Shown: one piece after another, positions 25,001-35,311 of the stretch
Position numbering within the stretch: the first letter of the stretch is position 1
Layout: each line of letters starts with the position of its first letter
Assembly (NCBI RefSeq): GCF_004379255.2
Contig: NC_056041.1
Span: 20,801,559-20,865,558 of the forward strand
DNA length: 64,000 nt
Direction of reading: 5' to 3'
Origin: Salvia splendens
Lineage: Eukaryota; Streptophyta; Magnoliopsida; Lamiales; Lamiaceae
Position numbers and translations under genes: made by a program
The notes under the pieces: model-generated
What the model was told of the DNA's origin: nothing
Database searches by the model: none
What the model saw: the letters and a program-made list of their open reading frames with translations, nothing else

Positions 25001-26544
25001 GACAGAGTGAGGAAGTGTTAACTGACCAAAATAAAGGGTTATATCTATAAAGCTTCTAACTTTAATTTCAAGGAGATTTAATGAAACACTGCAATACTTG
25101 CAGAAACTAGAGAATGTTTTTGAAGATGATAAATTAAAGAAACAATTATGATACAAAAGAAGCATGTGCTTTACACAAAAACTTTATCGAATATATGCAA
25201 CGTGTGGAACACATATGTGATAGAGTAACTGATAAAAATGGGAAAGCAAATTTCTAATTTCAGGATATAACAGAAACATCTGTCTCAGACAAAAATCAAG
25301 ATAATACTATAATAGACAATCGCAAATGAGGTACTTGGCATTTCGACTTACAGAACCATGCAAATTAATAACCAGGAAGATTACAACCTTCATACATCAC
25401 ACATTCTACAAACAAATAACCAATAACTAGGACCAGAAGACAGGTGCACTATCAACATGAATCAAACCATTCAAACACCGTATAAATTAAAATAAAAAAC
25501 CATTCATATTTAAGGTCATTAAAAGACTACATTGTGCCATTTCTTTGTACCCCCCCCCCCCCCATGTATTTCCTTTTTCCTGTGGGGTGTTTCCAACACC
25601 ACTTTCATAAACAAAAAACAGCACCTAGATATCAAGTGGAATTATATAGTAAGATCCTAATTCTTTCTATTAACTTTTTAGAAAAAATTGTGTCTTTAAC
25701 ATATGAGAAACACACAAAACCTGACATAAGATTAACTTCACTCGGCCCTAATCAGATTTTAAAAGGTGCATAAACTACTTTCTTAAACAATACAGCTGAA
25801 ATACTTGTCAATTAGACTTAGTTCTTCCTATACAAGCCACCATTTCAAATTAGGAAGACAAATTCAAAACACAGAAACCAATCAACAATTAGGAAAAATC
25901 CAACCTTTACGGATCCTGCATTCTACAAACACAAAAAACCCCCCACATGAATCAAACAATTCAGAAACCCCACAAATTATATGTGCAAAAAAAAAGCCAT
26001 TTACCTCCAAATCACCAGACTCAAACCTCCTGGCATAATCCTCAGCCACCAACGATGCAGCAGCAGCTTGTTTCTGCAACGCAGCCCTCTTCACCTGCGC
26101 CGACGCCTCCTCGCCGACCACCACCGCCGACACATCCGCCGCCAATTGGGGCGGCGGAGGCGGCAGCGCGGGAGAAACAGGAACTTTGGGGACTTTAACC
26201 TGAACGGTCGCATTCTCCCTGGCCTTGATCAGCCACGGGTCCTTGAGGAATTGCTCAACCCTAGCAGCCTCCTGCAAAAAATCCCCCTTCCCCTTGTCGC
26301 CCCGCAGCGGCCCAGCAAATCCCAGCGCGCAGAAACATATTTTCCGGCTGCAATCACACAAAAGATCCGAGATTTAACTCACAACTCAACACAGAAACAC
26401 CTCCCGAGTGCGAATAAAAATGAAATGGGGAGAAGGGATGCGAATACACAAGTGAGGGAACGTGTGCACCGCAAATAATTGGAGTCAGTGACAAGATTAG
26501 AGCAGCGGTTACCAGGTAATTGGGCAAGCAACATGAAAGGCCAT
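19019..26544 (-). CDS. Triple PHD-finger nuclear protein, 852 residues
   Basis: Thirteen minus-strand exons: 26544-26513, 26347-26005, 24566-24389, 24314-24265, 23878-23786, 23709-23621, 23223-23145, 23023-22941, 21297-21219, 21112-20410, 20076-19993, 19867-19255 and 19151-19019 (2559 nt, phase consistent). The first exon codes only MAFHVACPIT plus two bases. Three Cys/His zinc modules follow at roughly residues 140-330: CRICFSG..SCNSCGKKYHRSCLKAW..WTCPSCRLCE; then CRRTG..FCKRCDGAYHCYC..YLCPKH..CHSC; then GYTCCDACG..YCPVC..VCCDICQRWVHCPC..YVCPTC. The long exon 10 is Ser/Lys-rich and probably disordered. Near the C-terminus comes a basic GQRSKRRRPAPG patch, a likely nuclear signal, and a WHRGTVVEVFEGTPVVSIALD segment. 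PHD fingers usually read histone tails; which mark is read is unknown. It resembles Arabidopsis At3g08020/At3g52100-type proteins. Confidence 0.9.
22179..22437. mobile_element. Decayed Stowaway-like MITE in a PHD-gene intron
   Basis: The left end CTCCCTACATCCCTC is preceded by TA. The right end TCTGGGATGGAGAGAAG is its rough inverse, but no clean TA follows it. It lies in the intron between exons 8 and 9 of the PHD gene. Confidence 0.5.
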
Positions 26545-27680
26545 AATTACACGAGGAAAAATGGGGGGAAATTTTATTTATTTTGAGTGTTTAAGCGAAC
26601 GGTGTTATGCAGCAAAAATTAAGTTTTAATTCATTTGGTTGATTGGGAAAAAGTAATCAGAAATTGGAAAAGAAATTTGGGGAAGAGAGAGAGAGATGAG
26701 ATTGAGGTTGGTGTAAAATTGGGGGCAGCTGGGTTTGGGCTTTATGTGAAATTGCACAGAGTAAATCAGAATCTAGGGTTTTCGAATTGGCCCATTTAAG
26801 AGGGCATAATCTTGTTGTCAACATAGATAACGTTTTTATTCTCAAATTTGGACGTTATTATAAGATTGGAATGTAACCATTATTACCATTTTATCTATTG
26901 AATTTTTCGGTTTGTGTTCATAATTTCAGATAAAATTGTCATTTTTTTGAAATTTAGATTATTTAATTCCATCTGCAATTAATTATCTCTTTTGTAACGA
27001 TATAGCTCACACATAACGCTATAACATGGTTACATTACGTGTGCATATTTAAATTTTGCAGAACGTAAGTCGATTTTGTCTCATTATTTCGGATTGTTAT
27101 TCAAAAGAATCACACATGATTGGATAAACATCACTTAGTATTTATTATTTCACTTTTGTAAATAAATGTCGGTGAAAAAAATCGGCAATCAAGATATAAA
27201 TTCCTAAACATCCGAAAGGTGGAAAATCATATTCTCCCAAACCGCAGCAACACTCACAAATATGCAGGTGTCGTTCCTAGTCATTATTAAGGAGCAACAG
27301 AAAGAGATTCCATTGCTACTAATAACGCTCATTTCATGCATTGGTTATGGGGTTAAATTCTATAAATTCAGTGAACTAATAAGTGTTTGTAAGTTCCGGT
27401 GCATATAAACCCAGGAAGCGCATACAAATTACTAGGGGCAGAGGAAAAGGAGGAAAATGAAGTGAAAAATGCTAGCAATTTACCAGATCGAGGAAATGAA
27501 AAGAAACGTTGGCATAATACAAAAAATGGAGCAAGGAGCAAGTATAAGGATCAAGGGCAAAAAAGACAAATTATGAAGAATGAGTTCCCTAGGGATCTGT
27601 GCCTATATAAAGGGTCGACCCCTTTTGAAGAGAAAGAATTTTTTATCACTTTTTATCTTTCACTCTTAATCTCCTTAGTT

Positions 27681-27840
27681 GTCCAGAGCCTTTGTCCTAG
27701 CGGCAAGGAACTTAGACATTATTGCATGAGGTGCTGAGTTCAAGTCCTTTTGACATCTGTTGTAATTTTCCTCCTATCTACAGTTTATGAGTTTATTTGC
27801 AATTTCCTCTCTTATATAGGAGTTAATTTTTTTTAAAATA
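27681..27840 (+). mobile_element. tRNA-derived SINE
   Basis: About 160 bp flanked by a 19-bp direct repeat with one mismatch: ACTCTTAATCTCCTTAGTT at 27662-27680 and ACTCTTAGTCTCCTTAGTT at 27841-27859, the size expected of an L1-type target-site duplication. The 5' part carries RNA polymerase III box-like motifs: CCTAGCGGCAAGG (A-box region, about 27696) and GAGTTCAAGTCC (B box, about 27737). The 3' end is T-rich then A-rich. No ORF. The family name is unknown. Confidence 0.7.
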
Positions 27841-29239
27841 ACTCTTAGTCTCCTTAGTTCCATTCTCTAGTCTTAGCTCACTTCACACACGCACTTGGCA
27901 TCGATGGGAAATTCTGGGCAGGCTTGACGATAGTTAGTTTCTGTGGTGTAACACCGTCCTCACGAGGGTGAAGATACAATCTGTTTTTATTTTCTATCGT
28001 TTATTCTCGCCGTGAACTTCCTTGCCGGGAGCTCGGCGACTGCTTTTGTGTTCTGGATCTTATTTCCGTAGCTATGGCAATTTCTATTTTTTGTTTTACT
28101 TTGGTTTCTGATGTTTGATGTGGGTTTTACTGATTTTGGATACTTTTTGCAATTGACTGTTGAATTGGAGTTGAGATTGGTTGAATCTGAGTTGGTTAGT
28201 TGTGGAATTGTTTGAATCGGAGTGGATGGATATGGATCTGGGTGTTGTTGAGTTTGGATCGGTTGGATCTGGAGTGGATTGTGGTTTCGAGAGATTAATT
28301 TGATACGTACTTGTTGGATCTGCATGGCTATGTCTATTGCTTTCGATTTACTTGACATGGTAGCTTAGATCTGATAGTTTTCTGCTTAATCATAATGTTC
28401 GACATTCGATGTGAGTTTGCTCTGTTTTTTATGCTCTGTTTCGTTCATGTTCATATTTATTTGCTGAAGAAGATGAAGATTGTTGGTAATTAGATCCAGA
28501 TCCGTTGTTTATTTGCTTTTGCAGCTTTACCTATCGCAGTAGCTAAATCGGGAATATGTCCCACTGCTTTATCATGCTCTTTTGTCTAACCGTTTTAGGA
28601 AACTTTTTTACTTGACCTGGTAGTTTTGATAAAATTTCCTTAGTTAAGTCATCTCTCGAATCATGCATGCGTACGTGTTCTTCTTGTTTCTTAGGTCCGG
28701 TAGTTAGTTAGTACTTGAGTGCTTTTAATTCTCGTGACCCAGTAGTTTAAAATTCTCAACCCACTTGTTGCGTGGCAGTAGCCAGCCCTTCCCAAAACCC
28801 TCCAAATGCATGCTAACTCATCTGTCCTCGTGGGATCGATCATTTACTTCCCTATACTAGCCAATAGTGTAGTGGGTTGAGGTTTTGAAGCAGGAAAAGT
28901 GTGTGTCCAACTACCGAATTCTGAAGATTTCACGATCTCCTAGACCCTATGATCTAGCAAATCCTCTGGACCTATTGAATTGAAAAATATCAATTGCACA
29001 CGCTCTTTCTAGCTACTTCAGCTACTAAAAGCCTCTCATATTAATAAACGAGTACGACGAAATAAATTTACAATAGTACTGACATAGCATGAAATTGGCT
29101 TGATAAAGTTAGAACATGTACATTTCAAATGACAAAATGGACTATTTAATTGGTGACAGTTCTAACGCCACTAGCATGAACCATGTCTGTTAATACTCGA
29201 AAAATACCAAACCCTAATTTGTTTGACATAATTAAAAAT

Positions 29240-29336
29240 TCCTAATTGTACTTCAACCCGAAACCCGTGGCCCGGTCCAAATAGTCCGATAAAATGTGCG
29301 GGTTAGGACTGTAATTTTGTAACCCGAATACAAAAC
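29240..29336. repeat. Left part of a CCCGAACCCG-type repeat split by the copia element
   Basis: Contains AACCCGAAACCCGTGGCCCGG and GTCCGATAAAATGTGCGGGTT. Right after the copia element (36480-36512) the text continues in the same style (GAGTTGGCCCGATGGGTTGC), so the retrotransposon seems to have landed inside this repeat. Related text recurs at 37280-37455. Confidence 0.5.
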
Positions 29337-30350
29337 TGTAAAAATCATGGATTAAATATGCCCGGTCAATGGATTTTGACCAAACAATAAATGTGACGAG
29401 ACATTTAATTTTATGAAATTAAATGATATAGCGTCGATCTACATTTTACGTAGATAAATGTAGTATATTCACTTTCTCAAATCCGATTTCCGGTGAGTGA
29501 GAAATAGTGGATTAAAGTTGGGCATAATTAGCTTTTAATTAAAGCTTTAAGTTAGAGCTTAGGGAAAAATTAACTAGTGTTAATTATCCCATATTGCAGA
29601 AGTAACACGCGCGCCGCCACCTCCCGCCGGCCCGAGCCCGAGCCCGTGCCCGTGGTCGTGGTAGCGGGCCTCGGTCCCGATCCCGATCTTGGACTTGGAC
29701 TTGGATCTTGGCAATTGGTCTTTGGGCTTGGGTCTGGACCATTACTATTCTTTTTAGACCACCGCCGAGTCAGCAATCCAAGTGGCTTGACACATTGTCA
29801 AGCGTGGCACAGTCAAAGCCTACACGGCTGCCACGTGAGAAATCCACTCGCTCCACACGCGAAAGGCACACGCCTGCCACAAGCTCTCGTAACGGTCGTA
29901 ACGTTCGGCAGTTACACTCTCGCAATGATGACAGCCATCATGGCTGTTGACCCCCCAGCAGTGGACTGAGCCTATAAATAGGCTACTCATTCCATGCATC
30001 TCGACACAACATACGCAAGCATTTGCATCATAAGCTCTCTCACTCTCTGCATTGTCTTTCTGTCGAAGCTCTGCCATCTCCTCCATCCTGTTCGCCGGAG
30101 CTCTGCTGATAGCGGTGCTGCTTCACCAGAGACGTAGCCGTTTTACCTTTGGGGACGACACGCCAAACCGAGAGCACTACCGGGGCGTATCTCGTCTTGC
30201 GGGAAGAGGCCTCCTCGACTCGGCTATCAAACTTCACGGTTTAGTTGTTTCAATTTTTCAGTTGTAATTTCAGTTCAGTTTTCCATTTGTATTCCTTCTT
30301 TTGGGTTGTATTACGCCCTACTGTTATCTCTTGTAATCCAGAAACCAACA
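29337..30350 (+). repeat. 5' LTR of the copia element
   Basis: 1,014 bp, TG..CA ends. Contains a TATA box (CTATAAATA at about 29972) in the same context as in the 3' LTR, and a GC-rich patch of CCCGAG/GTGGTC/GGTCCC-type hexamers (29620-29710). About 150 bp shorter than the 3' LTR: it lacks a segment beginning with ACATCTTTTAATGTG and has fewer hexamer units. Confidence 0.95.
29972..29980 (+). promoter_or_regulatory. TATA box of the copia 5' LTR
   Basis: CTATAAATA in a conserved LTR context (GAGCCTATAAATAGGCTA). The same motif occurs at about 36096 in the 3' LTR. It would position the start of the genomic RNA about 30 bp downstream. Confidence 0.65.
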
Positions 30351-30440
30351 ATCGCAAGACGAGATGGAACTTGCCTTTGAAGGAATTTGGACCTTAAACT
30401 GAACTAAAACTTTCGAAACAATTAACACCTTTTGCTGGAG

Positions 30441-31044
30441 ATGTCGACTGAATCCAACACCGCTGCTGCCACCTCCGCCGCTGCCATTTCCTGCGACCAC
30501 TGGACCGGTCAATACTTCGTCGATTCCGACGATGATACCCACTCCCGGGCGCTATCCATCTTCATCAACAACCTCTTGGGAGTTCGTTAACCCCATTGGG
30601 CACACTGGTGGATCCACCTCGAGTGGATCGGTTGGTTCCACTTTTAGTGGTTCCTTCGGATCCTTTAATGGATCGAGTGCTGGGGCCTTCGGGTCTCATG
30701 CGGGTGCTAGTCCCTTCGGGGATAGTACGATCATGGCGGGCTCTATGCCCAACCATGTTGTTGGCTCCTTCGGGGGCAACGGAATTGGTTCCTTCCATGG
30801 ACCAAGTGCGGCACCCTTGGCACCAAGAATGATGCCACCTGCCGAGAAGCCACCAAAGTTTGGAGGATCTGACTTCAAGCGGTGGTACCAAAAGATGTTG
30901 TTCTACTTGACAACATTGGGCGGCGCCAACTTTCTCACGGAAAACGAGTCGCCCGCGCCAAGCGACCAAGAGACTAGGCTCGAAGTCATGGCGGACTATG
31001 AAGCTTGGAGAAAAGGGGATTATCTATGTAAAATTTTATTTTAA
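30441..31044 (+). pseudogene. gag: copia gag, N-terminal part, frameshifted
   Basis: The likely start at 30441 (MSTESNTAAATSAAA) is out of frame with the long downstream reading frame; the shift is near 30488. The open part from 30532 is rich in Gly, Ser and Phe (GSVGSTFSGSFGSFNGSS), then gives a conserved gag core beginning PPKFGGSDFKRWYQKMLFYL. It ends early at 31042-31044 because of a probable single-base loss in an A run near 31030; the gag core continues in another frame. In the intact family this protein forms virus-like particles. Confidence 0.8.
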
Positions 31045-32684
31045 GTGCATTAGATGATAGCCTCTACAATGTATACTCCAATGTAACCACATCTAAACAA
31101 ATGTGGGAAAGCCTAGAAAAGAAGTATAGCATAGATAATGCTGAAGGTACTGAACAAGTTGTAGCATCCAAGTTTATGGACTACAAGATGGTCGACTCTC
31201 GACCTATCATGGAGCAAGTCCAAGAGCTCCAAATGATCATCCACGCATTAGTGGCTGAAGGGATGACCTTGCCCGACAAATTTCTAAGGTGCACGATCAT
31301 TGACAAGCTTCCTCCTAGTTGGAAGGACTTCAAGAGCTATTTCAAGCACAAGCGAAAGCAGATGACCCTTGAAGACTTGATCGTGAAATTGCGCATTGAG
31401 GCTGATGTGCGCAAAACCAACCAAAAGGCTAAGGGCTTCACTCCACTTGAAGCCAAAGCCAATCTTTTGGAGCGGGGTGGTCCCTCCAACAAACGCCCTC
31501 GCCCAAATCGTCCAAGTGACAAAGGGAAGGGAAAGCAGCCTACAAAGAAGTTTGAAGGCGATTGCTACAAATGTGGCAAACCGGGCCACTTTGCTAAGGA
31601 CTGCCGCAGCAAGAAGAAGAAGCCGACTGCCCACGTCATTGAGAAGGAGTTCAAGGACTGGGGTGAAAACGACCTCATTGCTGTGGTCACCGAAGAGGTT
31701 AACCTTGTTGATAACAAGGGTGGCTGGTACATCGACACCGGCGCTACTGCTCATGTCTGCTCAGATAGGAGCAAGTTTGCCTCCTACACTGCCGTTGAAG
31801 AGAGGAAGATCAACATGGGGAATCAAGCATCGTCCGAAATCCTCGGCGTTGGCAACGTGATTCTCATGATGACGTCTGGCGTCACCATCACTTTGAAGGA
31901 TGTGCTGCATGTCCCGGACATCCGCAAGAACTTAGTGTCAGGATCAATTCTAGTTAATAAGGAGTTTAAACTTGTATTTGAGTCTGATAGGTTTGCATTG
32001 TACAAGTTTGGAAAATCCCTCGGAAAAGGTTATGTAACCGATGAGCTTTTCAAGCTTAATGTAGCAACTCGCAGTGTTGCAAAGCCATCCTCTTATTTGA
32101 CTGAGTCTTCAAATTTATGGCATTGTAGATTGGGACATGTAAATTCAAAAGCCATCAAAAGATTAGTATATTTAGATTTACTAAAGGCTAATGAAGTGGA
32201 TACTCAAGATAAATGTGAAATTTGTCTTGAAGCAAAAATGAATAAGTTGTCGTTTCACTCGGTGGAACGAAGCACAAAACCCCTTGAATTAATTCACATG
32301 GATGTATGTGATTTAAAGATGGTGCAAACTAGAGGTGGTAAAAAGTACTTTATCACTTTCATAGATGATTGCACAAGGTATTGCTACATTTATCTTTTAA
32401 GAAGTAAAGATGAAGCAATAGAAGCGTTCAAATATTATAAGAACGAAGTTGAGAATCAACTTGGTTGTAAAATCAAAACGATTCGAAGCGATAGAGGAGG
32501 CGAATATGTAGCCTCGTTTGAGGAGTTATGCAACGCAAGTGGTATAATCCATCAAACGACTGCACCATATTCACCACAATCTAATGGTGTTGCAGAACGC
32601 AAAAATCGAACTCTAAAAGAGATGATGAATGCACTGCTTCTGACTTCAGGATTACCACGTAACATGTGGGGGGAGCTGTTTTGA
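31045..32684 (+). pseudogene. pol: copia gag C-terminus, protease and integrase
   Basis: Open from 31101 to 32684 (527 codons from the first Met), with the frame already readable from about 31030. Landmarks: gag helical part ([20 protein letters not shown]), zinc knuckle [14 protein letters not shown] at about 31564-31605, aspartic protease [12 protein letters not shown] at about 31724, integrase zinc site HCRLGHV with a downstream C..C, then catalytic [16 protein letters not shown] and a glutamate in [12 protein letters not shown]. The frame stops at 32682-32684 just after the integrase core because of a one-base shift in a G run near 32671. Confidence 0.9.
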
Positions 32685-34759
32685 CAGCCAACTATATCTT
32701 GAATAAGATCCATCTCAAAGGAAAAGATGTTACTCCTTATGAGTTGTGGAAGGGAATGAAGTCATCCTACAAATACCTCAAAGTGTGGGGGTGTTTGGCA
32801 AAGGTGATGGTTCCTCCGCCCAAAGAAGTTACAATCGGACCTAAAACGGTTGATTGCATCTTCATCGGATATGCACTTAACAGTAGAGCATATCGTTTTG
32901 TTGTTCACAAGTCTGAAATATCAACTATAACAGTAGGGACAACAATTGAGTCAAGGAATGCCGTATTTCTCGAAAATACATTTCCTTGCAAAGCCAAAGA
33001 AAAAGTCGTAACCAATTCTGAGACAAGAATTAAAGAAGAAGCCACTAGTTCTAAACCAGTGGAGATTGAAGCCATCAGTTCTAAATCAGCGGATGAGGAA
33101 CCTGAATCGCGCAAGCGTGCAAGGCCCGATCCAAAAGATACAGTACTAAGACGTGGTAATAGAGTCAGAACACCAAAAACATTTGGTCCTGACTACATTG
33201 CTTTTATGTTAGATGAAGAACCGACATCTATAAAAGTAGCCTTCGATGGCCCAGACGGGTTACATTGGAGAGAAGCTGTTCAAAGCGAAATTGATTCAAT
33301 TTTGCTAAACCACACTTGGGTGTTGGTAGATCTACTTGAAGGTGCGAAACCTCTAGGTTGCAAATGGGTATTTAAAAGGAAATTTAAGGCCGATGGAACA
33401 GTGGATAAATATAAAGCCCGATTAGTAGTAAAGAGTTTTAAACAAAAGGAAGGACATGACTTCTTCGATACCTATTCACCTGTAACAAGGATTACATCTA
33501 TCCGAGTGCTTCTCGCTATTGCTGCATTGCACAATCTTGAGATTCATCAAATGGATGTAAAGACTGCGTTTCTAAATGGTGAACTAGAAGATGAAATCTA
33601 TATGGAACAACCCGAAGGGTTTGTAGTACTTGGACAAGAGAAAAATGTATGCAAGCTCGTAAAGTCTCTATATGGATTGAAACAAGCGCCATTGCAATGG
33701 CACTTGAAATTTGATAATGTGATGTTATCAAATGGGTTCAAGATCAATGAGTGCGACAAATGTGCCTACATCAAGAGCACTAATAACGATCATGTTATAG
33801 TGTGTCTATACGTTGATGATATGTTAATCTTGGGTAGCAACACTCAAGTAATTAACGATACAAAGGTCATGTTAAAGAGAAACTTTGACATGAAAGACAT
33901 GGATCTAGCCGATGTAATTCTTGGAATGAAGATTCTAAGAACGTCGGATGGAATCATCTTAACACAATCGCATTATGTTGAGAAGATATTGAATAAATTC
34001 AAAGCCTATGATGGCGCGCCGGTTAAGACTCCAATTGAACTCGACGTTCACTTGAGCAAGAACAAAGGCGAGCCCGTTGCACAAGAAGAGTATGCACGGG
34101 TCATCCGATGCATTATGTACTTAACTAATTGCACTCGACCTGACATTGCTTGTGCCATGAACAAGTTGAGCCGTTACACGAGCAATCCAAGCAAAGAGCA
34201 TTGGAGAGCTCTTGGGAGGGTTTTGAGATATTTAAAACATACTTAAAATCTTGGGCTACACTTCTCGAGATACCCCCCGGTACTTGAAGGGTACTGTGAT
34301 GCAAATTGGATATCCGACAATAGAGACTCACTTTCAACAAGTGGATACGTCTTTACTATTGGGGGTGGTGCTGTATCGTGGAAATCCACAAAACAGACAT
34401 GTATAGCCCGATCAACCATGGAATCGGAGTTCATCGCCTTAGACAAGGCGGGTGAGGAAGCCGAGTGGCTTAAGAACTTTCTTGAAGATATTCCATGTTG
34501 GTCTAAGCCAATGCCACCAGTGCTGATCCACTGCGATAGCCAAGCAGCTATTGGAAGGACAAACAATGGTTTCTATAATGGTAAGTCTCGACATATACGT
34601 CGACGACATAACACCGTGAGACATTTGATCACAACAGGAGTGATTACAATTGACTACGTGAAGTCAATAGATAATCTAGCGGATCCGCTAACCAAAGGGT
34701 TAAATCGTGATCAAATGAATAAGTTGCTAGAGGGAATGAGTTTGAAATCCACAAACTAA
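32666..34759 (+). pseudogene. pol: copia integrase tail, reverse transcriptase and RNase H
   Basis: Runs from 32666 to the TAA at 34244-34246 and reads on in the same frame to 34757-34759. It holds the integrase C-terminal GKDVTPYELWKG region, RT blocks HTWVLVDLLEGAKPLGCKWV, FDTYSPVTR, IHQMDVKTAFLNG, YGLKQAPLQWH and the catalytic YVDDM at about 33809-33823, then RNase H blocks [30 protein letters not shown] and ADPLTKGL. The premature stop falls between RT and RNase H and arises from one substitution (a lysine codon is expected), so RNase H cannot be made. Confidence 0.9.
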
Positions 34760-35311
34760 AGAATTATCATAGTGGTGATGACTGGAGATCTCAAGAACTT
34801 GGTTCAAAGGGACAACTAAGCTATGGGAGTTCATGAGAAACACTCAACTATATCTATTCCCTAGAAGAGCAATAGAGTGTTGGAGAACTTGCCTAGTGGT
34901 AAAGGCTAAGTCTATGGCTTTTAATGGTTCTTAAGGATCTCAAAGAGATGTAGTTCTCAAAGAGACCAAGTATGGCAAGGTACTTGACTAAGAATCACCT
35001 ATGTAAGTGCGAAGTGTGGTCGCTTCATAAAACGCACTTATGAATCCAAAGTGGTGTCCAAGACCGCAATGGACGCAAAACGTGAGAACGGATGAGGTTG
35101 AGGTGTTTAAGCGTTAACACCATTGTCTCGGTGCACGCCGTGGGGGATTAGTTCAAAGCATCGCGCTACTAAGTCGCATGTGTATCCGATGGTGTCGACT
35201 ATGGAGGGTTCAAAGCCAACAACTACCTATCCTTATGCTTACATCCCTCGAGAGGGTTGAGCTTGTGTCTGCATGCATATGCATTCGGCTATTTCCACTC
35301 ATGTGGGGGAT
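34760..35311 (+). other. copia 3' non-coding spacer and polypurine tract
   Basis: About 550 bp between the pol stop codon and the 3' LTR. No ORF. The final GTGGGGGA (35303-35310) is the polypurine tract that primes plus-strand synthesis, one base before the LTR TG. Confidence 0.8.

Larger units (their letters stand above)
26545..29336. other. Intergenic region between the PHD gene and the copia element
   Basis: 2.8 kb with no supported protein gene. It starts with the PHD-gene promoter. A TATATAAAGG motif at about 27603 lies in a stretch interrupted by a SINE (27681-27840); beyond it, CT-rich leader-like sequence suggests an old LTR or promoter remnant. Around 28780-28990 sits another LTR-like tail (GTGGGATCGAT motif). 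Just before the copia element is a CCCGAACCCG-type repeat (about 29240-29336). The 123-codon minus-strand ORF at 27987-28358 is low-complexity. Confidence 0.5.

Noticed and set aside
25551..25563. Run of 13 C residues in a PHD-gene intron
   Set aside because: Simple homopolymer, perhaps an assembly or sequencing effect; nothing functional inferred.
27987..28358. 123-codon minus-strand ORF rich in Ser, Asn and Gln
   Set aside because: Low-complexity translation of GGATCTG/TTGGAT-type text, no domain.
29577..29969. 130-codon ORF and its neighbours over the copia 5' LTR
   Set aside because: They translate the GC-rich hexamer tract and U3 of the LTR; the same text in the 3' LTR gives similar spurious ORFs on both strands (35594-36093).
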